Notes: generated from the sequence alone by a model not told the origin. A stretch of 64,000 bases of DNA from Micropterix aruncella (GCA_944548615.1 OX155960.1:30409973-30473972), one strand, 5' to 3'. Counted from the first letter of the stretch, positions 40,190 to 51,186 are shown. Made by a program: numbers and translations.

Positions 40190-40880
40190 TGGGTGATATT
40201 CAGCAACCCCCGCTCGTATGCTTGTCATTGCTGAATCGAGCGCGAACCATAGCAATGCTTTTTCCGCGACGCGACGCGGTAATTTCTTCGCTTTTTTCCG
40301 CTAATGCGGCCATTCTGTCATTCGGCTAGAGCACGCGGACATTTTCGCGTCGTGCTGCGATATTTGCTCTTTTATTTTTTGGGACATTTAATGAAACTGT
40401 CACTTAGTGGGTTTTTAATGATACGCCTCTTTTTGCGCGAGCGCACGCCCGGGCGTCGCGTCGCGCCGGTAATTTGTCGTCACGACGCGCGCTTTTTGTA
40501 ATTATCGCCGCGGACACGACGCACAATTCCCGCTTTTCGATACGTCGCAACGTTGGTTTATTGGGTTTAGGCCGAAGCGGCGACGGCGTATAAAACGATC
40601 GAAGGTTTAATCCCGCATTCGCGTGGATGATTGAAAGGGTCGAAATGTCCCGCGGTGGTGTCGTTCCATCCCGGGGCGCGGCGCGGGACAAAAAGCACCG
40701 GTTGGTCCGGGCGGCGGCATTCGCATAAAAATACCACGGCCGAGGTGTGGAGAATACTTACACGCCATAAGGAATACCCGCGACGGAACTCTACCTGGCG
40801 AGTTTTTACTGGAACCGTGTCACCTTCAGCCATGCGTTCGGCGACGTCTTCTGCTGACAGCCGTTTATTAAAAAAAATAT
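40190..40880. promoter_or_regulatory. CpG-rich block, possible regulatory island; weak exon candidate on minus
   Basis: GC- and CpG-rich (GCGACGCGACGCGG at 40266, GCGTCGCGTCGCGCC at 40453). Frames of 95-138 codons overlap on both strands, as expected when stops are rare. Within it a minus-strand segment, 40762-40850, is bounded by CAG and GTAAGT and is open in one frame, but no family is recognised. Confidence 0.22.
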
Positions 40881-42077
40881 ATAATTTAATTTCCATTAAC
40901 TTAAAGATAACTCCCAGAAAAGGATTTCTAAACTTTAAGATATTCTGCGGCTTAACTATAAGATTAAATAGGTTACATAAGTTAATATTGAATGAGTTAA
41001 TTGCGACAAATGTTTTAATATATAAAAAAGCATTTTTGAAAGTTTGAGTTGTCTTTCACCGCGTAATTCTTGGTCAATATCCTGAAAGTCAAGCAGCAGA
41101 CTGTAAATTTAATTAAGGTTTGGTGAGAGCTGAGCAGACAAAGTGTGATTAAGAACCAAGAATAAGAAAAAGGAGATCCTTGCCACGCCGCTTCCTCCTC
41201 CTTCATTCACTGCTCTGCTGAAGGGCTGCTACCCCAGATGCTGTTATAGTCCCGTTAAAGATCTCCCGAAATGCACGGCATAGGAGAATAAGTTTTTTTA
41301 ATATTTTGTTTATCGCTGATAAGACATCACAACGAAATCACAACGGTACGTTACGAACGAAACGCGCAATGTTGTCACTGAATCCACCGCATCCAGGTGA
41401 CGATAGTTTGTGTAAAGACATATTTATAACAGGCGGGGAAAAATATTCGAATAGTTTTTTTGGGATTAGGGAGGAAAAGAATTTAAGGATACACCAGGTG
41501 TGATCAATTCTCATGGTACCTATTTAGGAATTACACAAAATAACAATTTATTCTTGTATATTTTAATCTGAAATAATTTGAAACATTACTACGTAAATGC
41601 GGGACCATGAAATCATGTTTTTCGGGTGCCGACCTTAATATTAGTTTTTTATGTAATTTTTACCTCATTTAATCAATCTCGCTTCTAAACAGAGAGCTCA
41701 TTGCGGGAGGGCGTGTATTTGTTTACTATTAAATTTCACGGAACGTATCCGCAAATTGGTGTAATCGCGTGGGTGCGATACCCGTTCTGTTACCGCATTT
41801 TTTCCCCATTCTGATGTCGGTCTTTGAACTTGGCGCTGCCGTGCCGGCGGTGTCATTGCTTTTGCGGAGACCTTGGTCGCTTCTGACCCCGCCTCAGTCA
41901 CGATTTTACGTTTCATTCAACGAGATTCAAAACTGACTCATGCCACGCGGTTGAACCTGTCAGTTTCTGCCGGATCGTACGGATTCACGATTTCCGTACG
42001 CACGGTCATTGCCATAATTTCCGCAGCTTAACTAACCTATCATCAGGTTTGACTTCATTGATAATTTTCTATACTGA
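40881..42077. other. Stretch with no recognised gene
   Basis: A 72-codon minus frame at 41698-41916 (KRKIVTEAGSEATKVSAKAM) has protein-like composition but no known relative or splice signals. Otherwise AT-rich. No RNA gene. Confidence 0.4.
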
Positions 42078-42835
42078 CTGCGTCAAACGTCTCGGTCCCT
42101 CGCCCACATGCTCAGATCACATGCATTGCATTTATTGAACACCAATGCACTGAAACCAACAAGTAAATAAATTAAAAACAATAAAAAATATGACTGCATA
42201 TACAGACAGTGAACTATTGTATTTATAATTATTTTTATTACATTTTTTTATAAAACATTTGTTGTTTATGTATTTATCCATATAGATACATGTATATTTC
42301 CAAAATATTCTCAATCAGACATTTCATTTGACACTAGAGGCGATACATTTATGTTAATTTATTGACATTTTACACGGCCCGGTGGCATAGTGGTTAGGTC
42401 GCCTGATCTTACATTATAAGGTCCCTGATTCGAATCCTGGCTGTGTTACAATTTTTCGTTGGGATGAAATTAACGGAAATGCATTTCAATTCTGTCGATC
42501 GAACTCAATAACAAGACACATGTTACATGGCTACATGCACACATCATATAAACATTTTCATAGTAGGGTTGGTTATAAGAGATTGTCGTATGACTATAAA
42601 TCCGCCCATTGGCAAACTTCACCATAAAGAGTAGAAATATTTGGATATGACAACTACATTACCACTTGGGATGATATAACTTTTCTAAAAATATCACACT
42701 CATCTAAATCGGTTTAAGCGTTTAGAAGTTACTATCTGGCTGCTGTTACGAGCAGAGTTTTTGATGAGCTTGTACTATATATGTGATAGCATTTTTAAGC
42801 CAGTGTTCGAGGGACCGAGATCTTTGACGCGGCAG
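42078..42835. mobile_element. Possible DNA transposon (~760 bp) with ~30-bp terminal inverted repeats
   Basis: CTGCGTCAAACGTCTCGGTC, CCTCGCCCAC (42078-42107) is inverted at GTGTTCGAGGGACCGAGATC, TTTGACGCGGCAG (42803-42835), with most positions matching apart from a small gap. A SINE is nested inside (42375-42635). The right third holds family G wording (ATATCACACTCATCTAAATC). No transposase remains. Target duplication not resolved. Confidence 0.5.
42375..42635 (+). mobile_element. tRNA-derived SINE, copy 2
   Basis: GGCCCGGTGGCATAGTGGTT and the B-box GATTCGAATCC match copy 1. The body keeps TTTTTCGTTGGGATGAAATT, GCATTTCAATTCTGTCGATC and AACAAGACAC. The tail is shorter, ending near CACCATAAAGAGTAGAAATA without the AAAC units. 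Nested in the inverted-repeat element above. Confidence 0.87.
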
Positions 42836-43287
42836 GTACTCTTCGGTTTATTTACTCAATTCGTTTGTAATAATAAATAACGACTAACCGCTGCCCACAG
42901 ATCATCAAGGTTTAGGCTTTAAGACTTGCGGGGTGCCATCTCATTAGCCAAATTAAAATCGCATTAAATCTGTAGACGATAAGCGACACAAATTAAAAAG
43001 CGATAATTCGGCCGGATGTCGCCCTGCGCCGCTGCCGCCGTGCGTGAAACGCCATCACGCATGGCGTGATATTAAAAATAATAGGACGAATAGAAAAAAA
43101 TGACGCACAAATGAACAAAAACTGTCATAACAATTTGACGTAATGAGCGGACGGTTCCCATTGTGGTGTGGGACCCCGGCCGCGACGAGACCCCAAATTA
43201 AATCGGGACAAAATAGCGTTGCATCAAAATTATCGGTGTGATTGACTCCGCAACCGCTTACGTCGCTCGCCTTAGAAAAAATAATGA
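42836..43287. promoter_or_regulatory. GC-richer unique block
   Basis: Unique-looking, with GCGATAATTCGGCC, CGCATGGCGTGATATTAAAA and TGTGACGTAATGAGC-like wording. No coding frame. Possible regulatory DNA. Confidence 0.2.
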
Positions 43288-43381
43288 ATTAATGAGTTGT
43301 CATACCGAAGACAACTCATTAATAATCCAGCAGATTGATTTAAAATGTACTAGGCATACCGATGCTTAGCACATTTTAAAT
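43288..43381. repeat. Twin hairpins sharing a CATACCGA apex
   Basis: Hairpin 1 (43288-43323) has perfect 14-base arms, ATTAATGAGTTGTC and GACAACTCATTAAT, with loop ATACCGAA. Hairpin 2 (43338-43381) has ATTTAAAATGT and ACATTTTAAAT as outer arms and CTAGGCAT with ATGCTTAG inside, with loop ACCG. Both carry CATACCGA at the apex though their stems differ. The spacer is 14 bases. Confidence 0.8.
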
Positions 43382-44630
43382 ACATGAGTGCAAAGTCACA
43401 TCTTCCATAATCTATTTACCTAATTATCCATCGGGAAACAGCACTTTAATTAGAGTTGAAAAGTGGCGTCACACAGTCGGTGTCCATGCGGGCGGCCACC
43501 AGAATGGCGCTGCGCAACAATGAGTTGGCCAGAACAAAATTGGTATTAAATGGCGGTCGACCGTCCTCGCTGGCTATTCAGCACTTCTTAATTTTCTCTA
43601 AAAAGTTAACGTAATTATAGATGTGAAAATAAGTGAAACACACGACCGAATCGCCGCTAATATGCACAGGGGCGGATCCGGATGCATGCGTCAGCAGAAT
43701 ATTATGTCCCTTTAAATTTTCGACAAAAATAAGTGCGTGAAACTTAACTATTATATTTCAATTAGTGATTTTAAATAAAAGAGGCGGGTGAATGAAATAA
43801 AATCATTATTCTGAAAACAGACTTCAAAATTTCACATCTTCATTTAGGAATAAATTTTTCATTTTAAATTTTATTTTCATTTTCTTTTAGGTACCTACTT
43901 ATACCAGTACATGTAGTTATTGGTTAGATTGGACCTAGATATTTTTATCATAGATTTTTTTTACACAATTAAAAAGTTGTTATTCCAAATAAATAAAGAT
44001 TTTTTTAGCTAAATTACAAAAAAATATATATAATTCTTTTAGTCATTAAATTTAATTTAACGCGAAAGGGACGACGAAAATTCCATATCCTAACTTTACT
44101 ATTATGATCGTTTTTTTATATATATCTACTCGTAGGACATTTGTTAAGCTAAATGAAAAAAGTGTTTTTTCAAACGAGTACGTCTCTGAATTACCATTAC
44201 GCTACCGACGCTCAATGTTTGTCCATGTAATTATTTTTGTATCAATAATTAGGATGGTGCGATGTTGCCGAAGAGCTTTTCACGAAAAAACACGAGAGAG
44301 AAAGAGAGAGAGGACTAATTTCGTGTATATGCCGAGACATGGCATCGTCGCATACATTTAATGAGTAAAGTAAATATGGCGTGATGAAACTCGGACATAC
44401 AGTTGACTTCGTAAATTAGTGATCGCCCGCGAGAAGTGCTTATTGTTCTTGACTGTAATGCCATTTGCTTAACTCATTAAGATAGCCTTCATTTCTATTC
44501 AATCACAAAAATCACGCACATTCGTCTGGCCGCAGAATGAATTAAGCCATTCAGACCTGTCATTTCATTGTGTGCGTTCCCAATGTATTTATAACATTGC
44601 TATTTGAATAGAATAATTCAGAATGTTAAT
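43382..44630. other. Non-coding stretch, GC-richer at left
   Basis: 43430-43700 is unique and CpG-bearing (possible regulatory DNA). 43700-44630 is AT-rich, with a GAGA run at 44291-44310. An 85-codon + frame at 44104-44361 matches nothing. Confidence 0.4.
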
Positions 44631-44650
44631 TTGTTCTTCCACAGGTAAGC
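44631..44650 (+). promoter_or_regulatory. Zero-exon (recursive) splice site candidate
   Basis: TTGTTCTTCCACAG is directly followed by GTAAGC. A pyrimidine-rich 3' splice site fused to a 5' splice site is the form of the ratchet points used in recursive splicing of very long insect introns. A possible branch point (GTTAAT) lies just upstream. If used, the window is intronic to a + strand gene. Confidence 0.45.
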
Positions 44651-44881
44651 ATGACGGCGATATGTTGTTACTTCGCCCCCGATGCGCATTCCTGATTCGA
44701 GAGCATCGATTGTGTGGCTCTACAGAATACCAACACCTTTAATTGACACAGAAGCGACACAGAATATATGCAGGTAGATTTAATTTCAAATTCATCGACT
44801 TATAAGGACGTTTCATATATTATACGCACACCTTACGAGTATATTGTAGATTAGCATTAAAAAATTAAAACCAATGCTTTT
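44651..44881. other. Short stretch after the splice motif
   Basis: Nothing recognised. No good second donor downstream that would define a short recursive exon. Confidence 0.4.
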
Positions 44882-45045
44882 GCATCCCGGCGCCACTGGA
44901 CGGTTTGTGCACCGGTTGGCAAAGCCAATCGGTTGTGCATTCTGACTAATTGCTGAAGGGGTCTGAAATACACGGTTTCCTATGGAAGACTATGGAAATA
45001 CACTGTTTCCTAAGCAGCGGGGGTAGATGTTTCACCTGACTGTTT
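44882..45045 (+). mobile_element. Family D fragment
   Basis: ATCCCGGCGCCACTGGACGG, GGTTGTGCATTCTGACTAAT, GCTGAAGGGGTCTGAAATAC and CTGTTTCCTAAGCAGCGG match the copy at 46588-46725 almost exactly. Both share a local duplication of the TTTCCTATGGAAG and ACTATGGAAATACAC wording. The 5' part and the 3' hairpin are missing. Confidence 0.75.
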
Positions 45046-45479
45046 TTTTATACAGTCCACTCTATCTGTTTATTAGTGGTTCTGTCAAATTTATTCAAAT
45101 AAATAACACAAATTAGATACTGAAACCTAAATGACATTATTTTTTGTATATATATTTAAGTAATACTGATTGGTTTTATGTACATACCGCAAATATTTAA
45201 AAATGGAAAATGACACCGTTGTTCCGTGCATTTGCCGTGTTTTCATATGTGACAGCTGTCATTATTTAAAGTGATTTATATTTGAGACTCTGTATTCTAG
45301 TATTTTAACAAATATATTAAATGTATAGCTATTCGACCACCATGATACTGAAATAAAATAACGATCAAAAATATATTCACAGTGTGGTCCAAAAATGCCT
45401 TAACCCTTGGAGTAAATGGGTATTTTCATGGATGCATCTGTCTCTTTTGCAGGATTTTCGGCGACATCGACCTTAAAGT
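45046..45479. other. AT-rich stretch, no gene seen
   Basis: Nothing recognised. Confidence 0.4.
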
Positions 45480-45710
45480 ACTATAACTACGAAACTACTA
45501 CACCAATCATAAAAAGAACAACTGCACAATGATTGCATTGAAATTTCGAATATAGAATATTGAAATATCATTTTGTAAAACAATTAGATAATTATGAATA
45601 AATATGAGAACGTCAAAGAAGTGAAAAAAACGCGGAACCAGATCTGGTCGTATCATACTCAACGGATAATTGTTTCAGAACCAGATTTGGTCGTATCATA
45701 CTCAAAGGGT
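45480..45710 (+). repeat. Dispersed repeat family F, copy 2, plus short direct repeat
   Basis: Matches 36066-36175 in order (ACCAATCATAAAAAGAACAA, GATTGCATTGAAATTTCGAA, GTAAAACAATTAGATAATTA, GAATAAATAT). Followed by a 28-base direct repeat (GAACCAGATYTGGTCGTATC onward) at 45634 and 45678. Confidence 0.6.
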
Positions 45711-46430
45711 TAAAGGTCACCCGATTTGACTGTATGTAATTTACATTGGTTATGTTCTCGGAGTTTGCTAGCAAAAGTAATATACTCGTATCTTGTGTCG
45801 CTTCTGGTAGTAAGAAATGCCTTGTATCTTTATTCTATGGCCGAGCGCTTGAAAATACGCCCTAAGATTTTCTGTCCTAAATATGCACACGACAAGCCTG
45901 GTACGTACGAAACGGTTCAGGTACGGTAAATCGCGCTTTTGTGCTCTTTGCAATTATTATAAGACTGCAGATTTGCAATAAAATGTTTATTGTGTATACT
46001 TTTTTAATTTAATGCAGATTAGTGGTAAATATTGGATTTCTCCCAATTTATCTAAAAATTAGCTTACACTAAAAATATACATTTTAAAAGTTTGTAAAAA
46101 AGCCAGCATTTAAATAAGGAATGGCGTCATTGGTGTTATGGCCACACAGAGTGCAGGATTTACGTATAAGCTACTCAAGCTTTAGCTTAGGGCCCCCACT
46201 TTCTTGGGAGCCGCTAAAAAAATTGTCCGAGGGAGCAATTGTCGTATATACTTAAATATACTGCAGCAATAGCTTAAATAGCCTACAGCTTTGTCAAGTC
46301 TAAATTCGGCACTAACCACACATATACTGTTATATTTGCAGTAGATATATCTACAACCGGGATCTATTCTTCATTAATTTGCCTATTTTTTTAGAATTTT
46401 CTTTGTAAATAAAGTGGTGGTGAACAGTTT
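45711..46430. other. Stretch with no recognised gene
   Basis: 46150-46230 (GTATAAGCTACTCAAGCTTT, AGCTTAGGGCCCCC) has wording common at the ends of insect TEs but no partner end was found. Frames of 61-67 codons match nothing. Confidence 0.4.
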
Positions 46431-46433
46431 CGT

Positions 46434-46850
46434 GCAGCTTGGGCCACAAGATCCATTTTGTTCTCGGATCAGCTCAACTTACGATTCAGCTCCTATTCAG
46501 AAGCCTCCTCGAGTGGAAGGCTATCCCGGGTAAGACTCCCGTGTCTCAGGCCTCAGAGCTGGTGGACCGGTTTCTCCCAGCGGGATTGCATCCCGGCGCC
46601 ACTGGACGGTTTGCGCTCCGGTCGGCGATGCCAATCGGTTGTGCATTCTGACTAATTGCTGAAGGGGTCTGAAATACACTGTTTCCTATGGAAGGCTATG
46701 GAAATACACTGTTTCCTAAGCAGCGGGAGTGGATGTTCACCTATTGTCATGCCACTCTTGAAATGACCTTGGGCCACTCGATCCCATGTGGCACTACGGA
46801 GGTGACGGGTTCGCCCGTTGTAGTTGATAGGTCTAGTTGTCTAAATAAAG
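46434..46850 (+). mobile_element. Family D element, copy with 3' hairpin
   Basis: Has the 5' block CAGCTCCTATTCAG, a middle part shared with 44882-45045, GTGGATGTTCACCT, and the hairpin ACGGGTTCGCCCGT (46805-46818) followed by TGTAGTTGATAGG and a TAAATAAAG end. About 300 bases shorter than the 32641 copy because of an internal gap. Confidence 0.72.
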
Positions 46851-47142
46851 TATTTACTTAAATAGGTAAAATCAAGGACATCCCACGAAGTCGCCTCTTT
46901 AAAATATGTACTTATACATTAATATCAAGTTATGATTAGGTGCCCTTGTTGGATAAATACAGAATTATTAGGCAAACAAAAAAAAACTTTCTGAGTTTAC
47001 CACGCGTTGATATCTCTTCCGTTATTCTGAGATCTCAACGCACGGGTTCTTGCCAAAAAAATAAAGCAAGAGTAATATTGCAGTATTAATGCGCTTTCGC
47101 AACGGCCACATCCTAAAAACGTTACTGTTTAATTTTCTTGGA
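46851..47142. other. AT-rich stretch
   Basis: No gene seen. Confidence 0.4.
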
Positions 47143-47292
47143 GGGGGGGGGGGGGCATGGTTGTTATTGCATTCGAATGCATTCCATCCCGTCACGAAGT
47201 GTGGGCATACCGTGAAGAAAGAGGGGGAGGGTAAGAGGTTCCGTGAAGATGCTGGAAGGGGCGAGGGAAGGGGCGAGGGACGATGGGGGATT
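47143..47292 (+). repeat. G-run and purine-rich tract
   Basis: Thirteen consecutive G at 47143-47155, then a strongly G/A-biased tract at 47215-47292 with many GGG blocks (GAGGGGGAGGG, GGGGCGAGGGAAGGGGCGAG). Could fold into G-quadruplex or triplex forms. Homopolymer length may be misassembled. Confidence 0.85.
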
Positions 47293-47580
47293 ATTAATAA
47301 CACGCGTTCACGCCTCGCGGCACGTCGCGCAGCGCACGACGCGCGCGCCGCGCTCCATTGTTGCGCGTTTTCGGGCGGGCCGCAGAGCCGCGGGACGACA
47401 TTCCGCCGCCATTGTCGCCGAGATGAGGCCTCCGCTCGCGGCCCGACCAGCCCTTCTACGCCGTAAAATATATCTCTCTGGAATTAAATGGTTACGGCGA
47501 GATCGGGCCTAATGAGTGATTCGATAATTTAATGTCTCCGGCTCGATGCCATTCATTTTCGGTGATGAATTTCTGTAACC
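47293..47580. promoter_or_regulatory. CpG-rich island
   Basis: Dense CGCGC words (GACGCGCGCGCCGCG at 47339) flanked by the purine tract and AT-rich DNA. Frames of 89-125 codons on + have no known relative. Promoter or enhancer possible; no TSS motif chosen. Confidence 0.28.
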
Positions 47581-48780
47581 ACGAAACCATAACTTGAAAC
47601 CATTTCAGCCGTACAAGAATAATCACCATGATTTTCAACAATCAAAATTCCTAAATAAGTGGGTACTTTTTTGTGTTGTCGTTTTTCAGTTATATACAAA
47701 ATTAAAGCTATATATCGCTCAATAGTTACACCGCATGAAATAATCGTGCTTAATTTCGTTTCAGTGTTTAATTTCTTTCAATCTAGGATTCATTCCTGAG
47801 TTTTACATCATTTTATAATGAATTTGGTATTATTTTATATCTCATAAAGTTTACACGTGAATATGATAATATAATTGCAGAGGGCATTTAGTTAATATTT
47901 AACAAAAAAATACAATATTTTAGAAATATTTGGAAGAAACGAATATGGAATGTATTTTGTTGAAGGTTACCTACCACAGAACCAGAAAAAAACTTTAAGC
48001 AAAGTATAATATCGTTCATTTAAATAATAGGCTTATTTATATATCTGTTTAATAAACTATAATAGTATAAATTATAGTCTTTCTAATAGAATAACAAGAA
48101 GGCTTCATTTTGAAATGAACGAGAATCGATGATTGGTAAAAGAATATGGGTAACACTTTTTTATCTTGTGGACTTTAGGTAGATCTTTCAATCGAGCATT
48201 TAAACAACTTATGTATGCAGCTCTAGTATGAAGATAATAAAACCCACACACATTTGGTGTTAAAATAACACATATTACAAGAAAAACACGTATATAAATA
48301 AACAACCATATACAAATACATATAAAGTGACTCTTAAAAGACCTTTTGTCCATAGAATTTATAATACATTGTCATTCAACTCGCGGTACGGGTTTTAAAT
48401 TGTGACGTCACAATTGACTTAATTTGGTAATTCGTCAGATATCTTCTAATAAGTATGTTTTTTATTACATCTCAGAATGTTTGATATTGGGCACGATAAG
48501 TATGAAAACAACACACATAGTAGATATTTAACTTCAAACTTTTCAGTTTTATTTGTCTCTTGTAAAAAACCGTTTTTTTACTAATCTCCTTTAAACAATC
48601 GCCGATGTAATTATAGTCGACCTCAACTACATTTAGTATTAATATGGTGTTACAAACATACTAGGTTGCTTTCAACTTATTGCATGTGCAAAAAAGTGAA
48701 GAGAATAACCTGATAAGAGAAATAATAAAAAATGTGGAATAAAAAGTGATTATCACCCATCATAGTGATCTTGGGGGGTG
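47581..48780. other. AT-rich stretch, no gene seen
   Basis: An 18-bp perfect palindrome containing a CRE, AATTGTGACGTCACAATT, lies at 48398-48415. An 82-codon minus frame at 48105-48353 matches nothing. Confidence 0.45.
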
Positions 48781-49168
48781 CATTTCAATGCAATAATACC
48801 GACAAACCAATCACCCTCCCTTCCCTCGAATTATCACTCATAGATAGTATTCATAACTTATCCCCCACTTGACGACATTAAAAATATACGCTGACACTCA
48901 GGTTAACAGTTTAGAAAATAAACTATTGAAAATTCTCGGAAATATTGCCAAAAATATTTTTTACTTGCTATTGCATTGGGTGATTGGTTTGTCGCTATTA
49001 TTGCATTTCAATGCAATAATAGCGACAAACCAATCACCCCCTTCCCTTCAATTATCACTCATAGATAGTATTCATAGCTTAACCCCCACTTGACGACATT
49101 AAAAATATACGCTGGCCCTCAGGTTAACAAATTAGAAAATAAACTATTGAAAATTCTGGGAAATATTG
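48781..49168. repeat. 223-bp tandem duplication with perfect 62-bp palindrome at the junction
   Basis: CATTTCAATGCAATAATA recurs at 48781 and 49004. Both units carry GACAAACCAATCACC, TTATCACTCATAGATAGTAT, CCCCACTTGACGACATTAAA and AAAATAAACTATTGAAAATT. At the join, arms 48978-49007 and 49010-49039 (30 bases each, starting GGGTGATTGGTTTGTCGC) are perfect inverses separated by TC. The end of unit 1 has therefore become the mirror of the start of unit 2. Confidence 0.88.
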
Positions 49169-50237
49169 ACGAACTATACACGAACGAAAAATATGCTGCA
49201 TTTAGTAGTGACTTTTTTTAATTTCTTTGATTTAATTATTTAACCTCAAGGCTTGCTGATGACAGTGATGAAATATCGGTGTTCAATTTTTGACACAACG
49301 AAAGGGATTTAAAATTCAAAAAGAAAGTCAGCTTTGATATACCCATTACTTAAATAACATACAAAAAGAAACACTTTGTATTTTCAACCAATAATAGCAC
49401 TATAGCTGTAACTTATTAATACTTCCCTATTTCGTTCCCGTATCTTCAGAAGCTACTTCAATTGTATGCAGTTGTGAGATCCGCGCGCAAAAACTAATTA
49501 TGATTCGCTGCATTTGATAGATTCGCTATCTTTGAATCTAATTACATAGATAGGTGGTTTGTTGAGCGAAGGAGGGGCGGCCGATGGCGGAATAGCTTCG
49601 CCCGTTCTGATGAAGCCATCGTCGTGGAAGAGAGCTGCGCTGAATTATGGCGGTATCGCACGCGGTTGCGGCGGATTTACGAGCTTGCGTATAGTTTCTC
49701 ACTCGCTCGCACTCGCTGAAAAAACAAACAACCGCTCGCTGCGGCGAGTTTGCGAACTAAATCAACGGTGTGGCTAAGATAGAGCGGTCTGCAGCCGTCC
49801 GTCTCTCGAGAGCAATTAATTGAACACTCATTAACGCAACGTCAATATGATAGGGGTAGACACAACAAGATGGTCGAAATTCTCCAATAAGTGGGAATAG
49901 ATGACAAAGACTTACGTATCCATACTATATACAAAATAATAAAATAATACAGCTACATTAAATACAATATTTCTGGGCGATAACATATTTTCAACAATGA
50001 TTTCAATGATTTAAGACTTCAATACGCACAGCGCTTACTGTAAAGGTTGAGAGAAGAAAAAGGAAAGAATATATCGATCCTGACCAAACTGGCTACACCA
50101 TGATATAGAAAGACGATCTATCATTCCTCTCATCGGTTCAGGAGCTGACTCGTGTAGGCGTTTAAATGTTTAAGAAATATTAGTATATATACGTTATAAA
50201 AAATAAATATGACGGTTGATCTACCCGAGTATGTAAG
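49169..50237. other. Stretch with a GC-richer block, no gene seen
   Basis: 49555-49850 is GC-richer and unique-looking. A 72-codon + frame there matches nothing. The flanks are AT-rich. Confidence 0.35.
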
Positions 50238-51055
50238 TATACATCACTGCCGTCAGCGTGGAAGACCTCCAGCTGTGTATTCTCAATGTTGCAAGAGCAG
50301 GTGACGAGTATGCGTTGAGTTTGGACACCACGAAGACCAAGTACGCAGTAGCCAGTAAAGTAACCGTAATCAACCTACAGTTACACCTTACGAAATTTGG
50401 CCGAAGAAGGCTAAACCACAGTTTCAAAACTACAACTAATACAAGAGAAAAAAGATGAAAATCCCGAAGTGTACACCTTCTTTAAGATAAAAAAGATTTT
50501 GCGGAAGAAACATCAATCTACAACTTCATGCTAAGATCCAACGTATTTTCTATATATATTTATGTGTTACGAATGCTACGTATTGTTAGCGTTATTAAAT
50601 GGGATGAAAAGCTGGACACTTACAGATACGCCGTTGAAAGTTTGAAAACCTCGAAATGTTGACCTGTCGAAAGATGCTACGCTAACAGTGTCACAAGTCA
50701 ATTTATGTTAAAGCGATTGTTCAAAAACATATGTAGAAATATCGAGAATAATAAATATTCGCAAACTAGAAAACTTCGCTCATTTCAAGTATCTTAAAGA
50801 TACAACATTAATGTATTTAGTAATTCAATGCGATATATCCAGAAGAACAAGAAGCTGGTCTTGGATGGAAAAGTACATCTTGGCTCTGAATGCTTTCAGA
50901 ATCCTACCAAATCCTTTTTTCGAGCAGCGGCCAATAAAGTTGTAATAACCAATATGATAGTCAATGTTCGGTGCCAAAGATAACACCGTATAAGACGATT
51001 GAACGCAGCAATTAACGCATTTATTGCGACTTAAGAAGAAGCCTCATCGGCATTC
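50238..51055 (+). pseudogene. RTE-type non-LTR retrotransposon relic
   Basis: Pieces of an RTE polymerase appear in order but in different frames. First comes VEDLQLCILNVARAGDEYAL followed by SLDTTKTKYAVASK (about 50255-50358), the RT stretch after the active site. GMKSWTLTDTPL follows near 50609, then a RRMLR-like stretch, then IRKLENFAHF near 50755, and finally AANKVVITNMIVNVRCQR near 50928-50981, the usual C-terminus. Many stops and indels make it long dead. The 5' two thirds and any endonuclease are absent. The RTE assignment rests on the order of these remembered blocks. Confidence 0.6.
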
Positions 51056-51186
51056 AAATAAAATGGCAGTACGCAATAATGCAAGCTTATAAAGATCTTC
51101 GAGGAAAGCACATCGAATCATCCAATGGAAAAATATTTTAAAATAAACATTCAGCGAGGTATCAGCATTGATCGTTAAACTTTAAT
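51056..51186. other. 3' flank of RTE relic
   Basis: Possibly its 3' UTR (AAGAAGAAGCC just upstream). Nothing else seen. Confidence 0.35.

Noticed and set aside
40404..41047. Overlapping frames of 95, 109 and 138 codons on both strands
   Set aside because: Mutually overlapping low-stop frames in a CpG island. Only the 89-base splice-bounded segment was kept, as a weak finding.
41698..41916. 72-codon minus frame with protein-like composition
   Set aside because: No family recognised and no splice or promoter support.
44291..44310. GAGA-factor site cluster
   Set aside because: A simple GAGA run in AT-rich DNA without other promoter signals.
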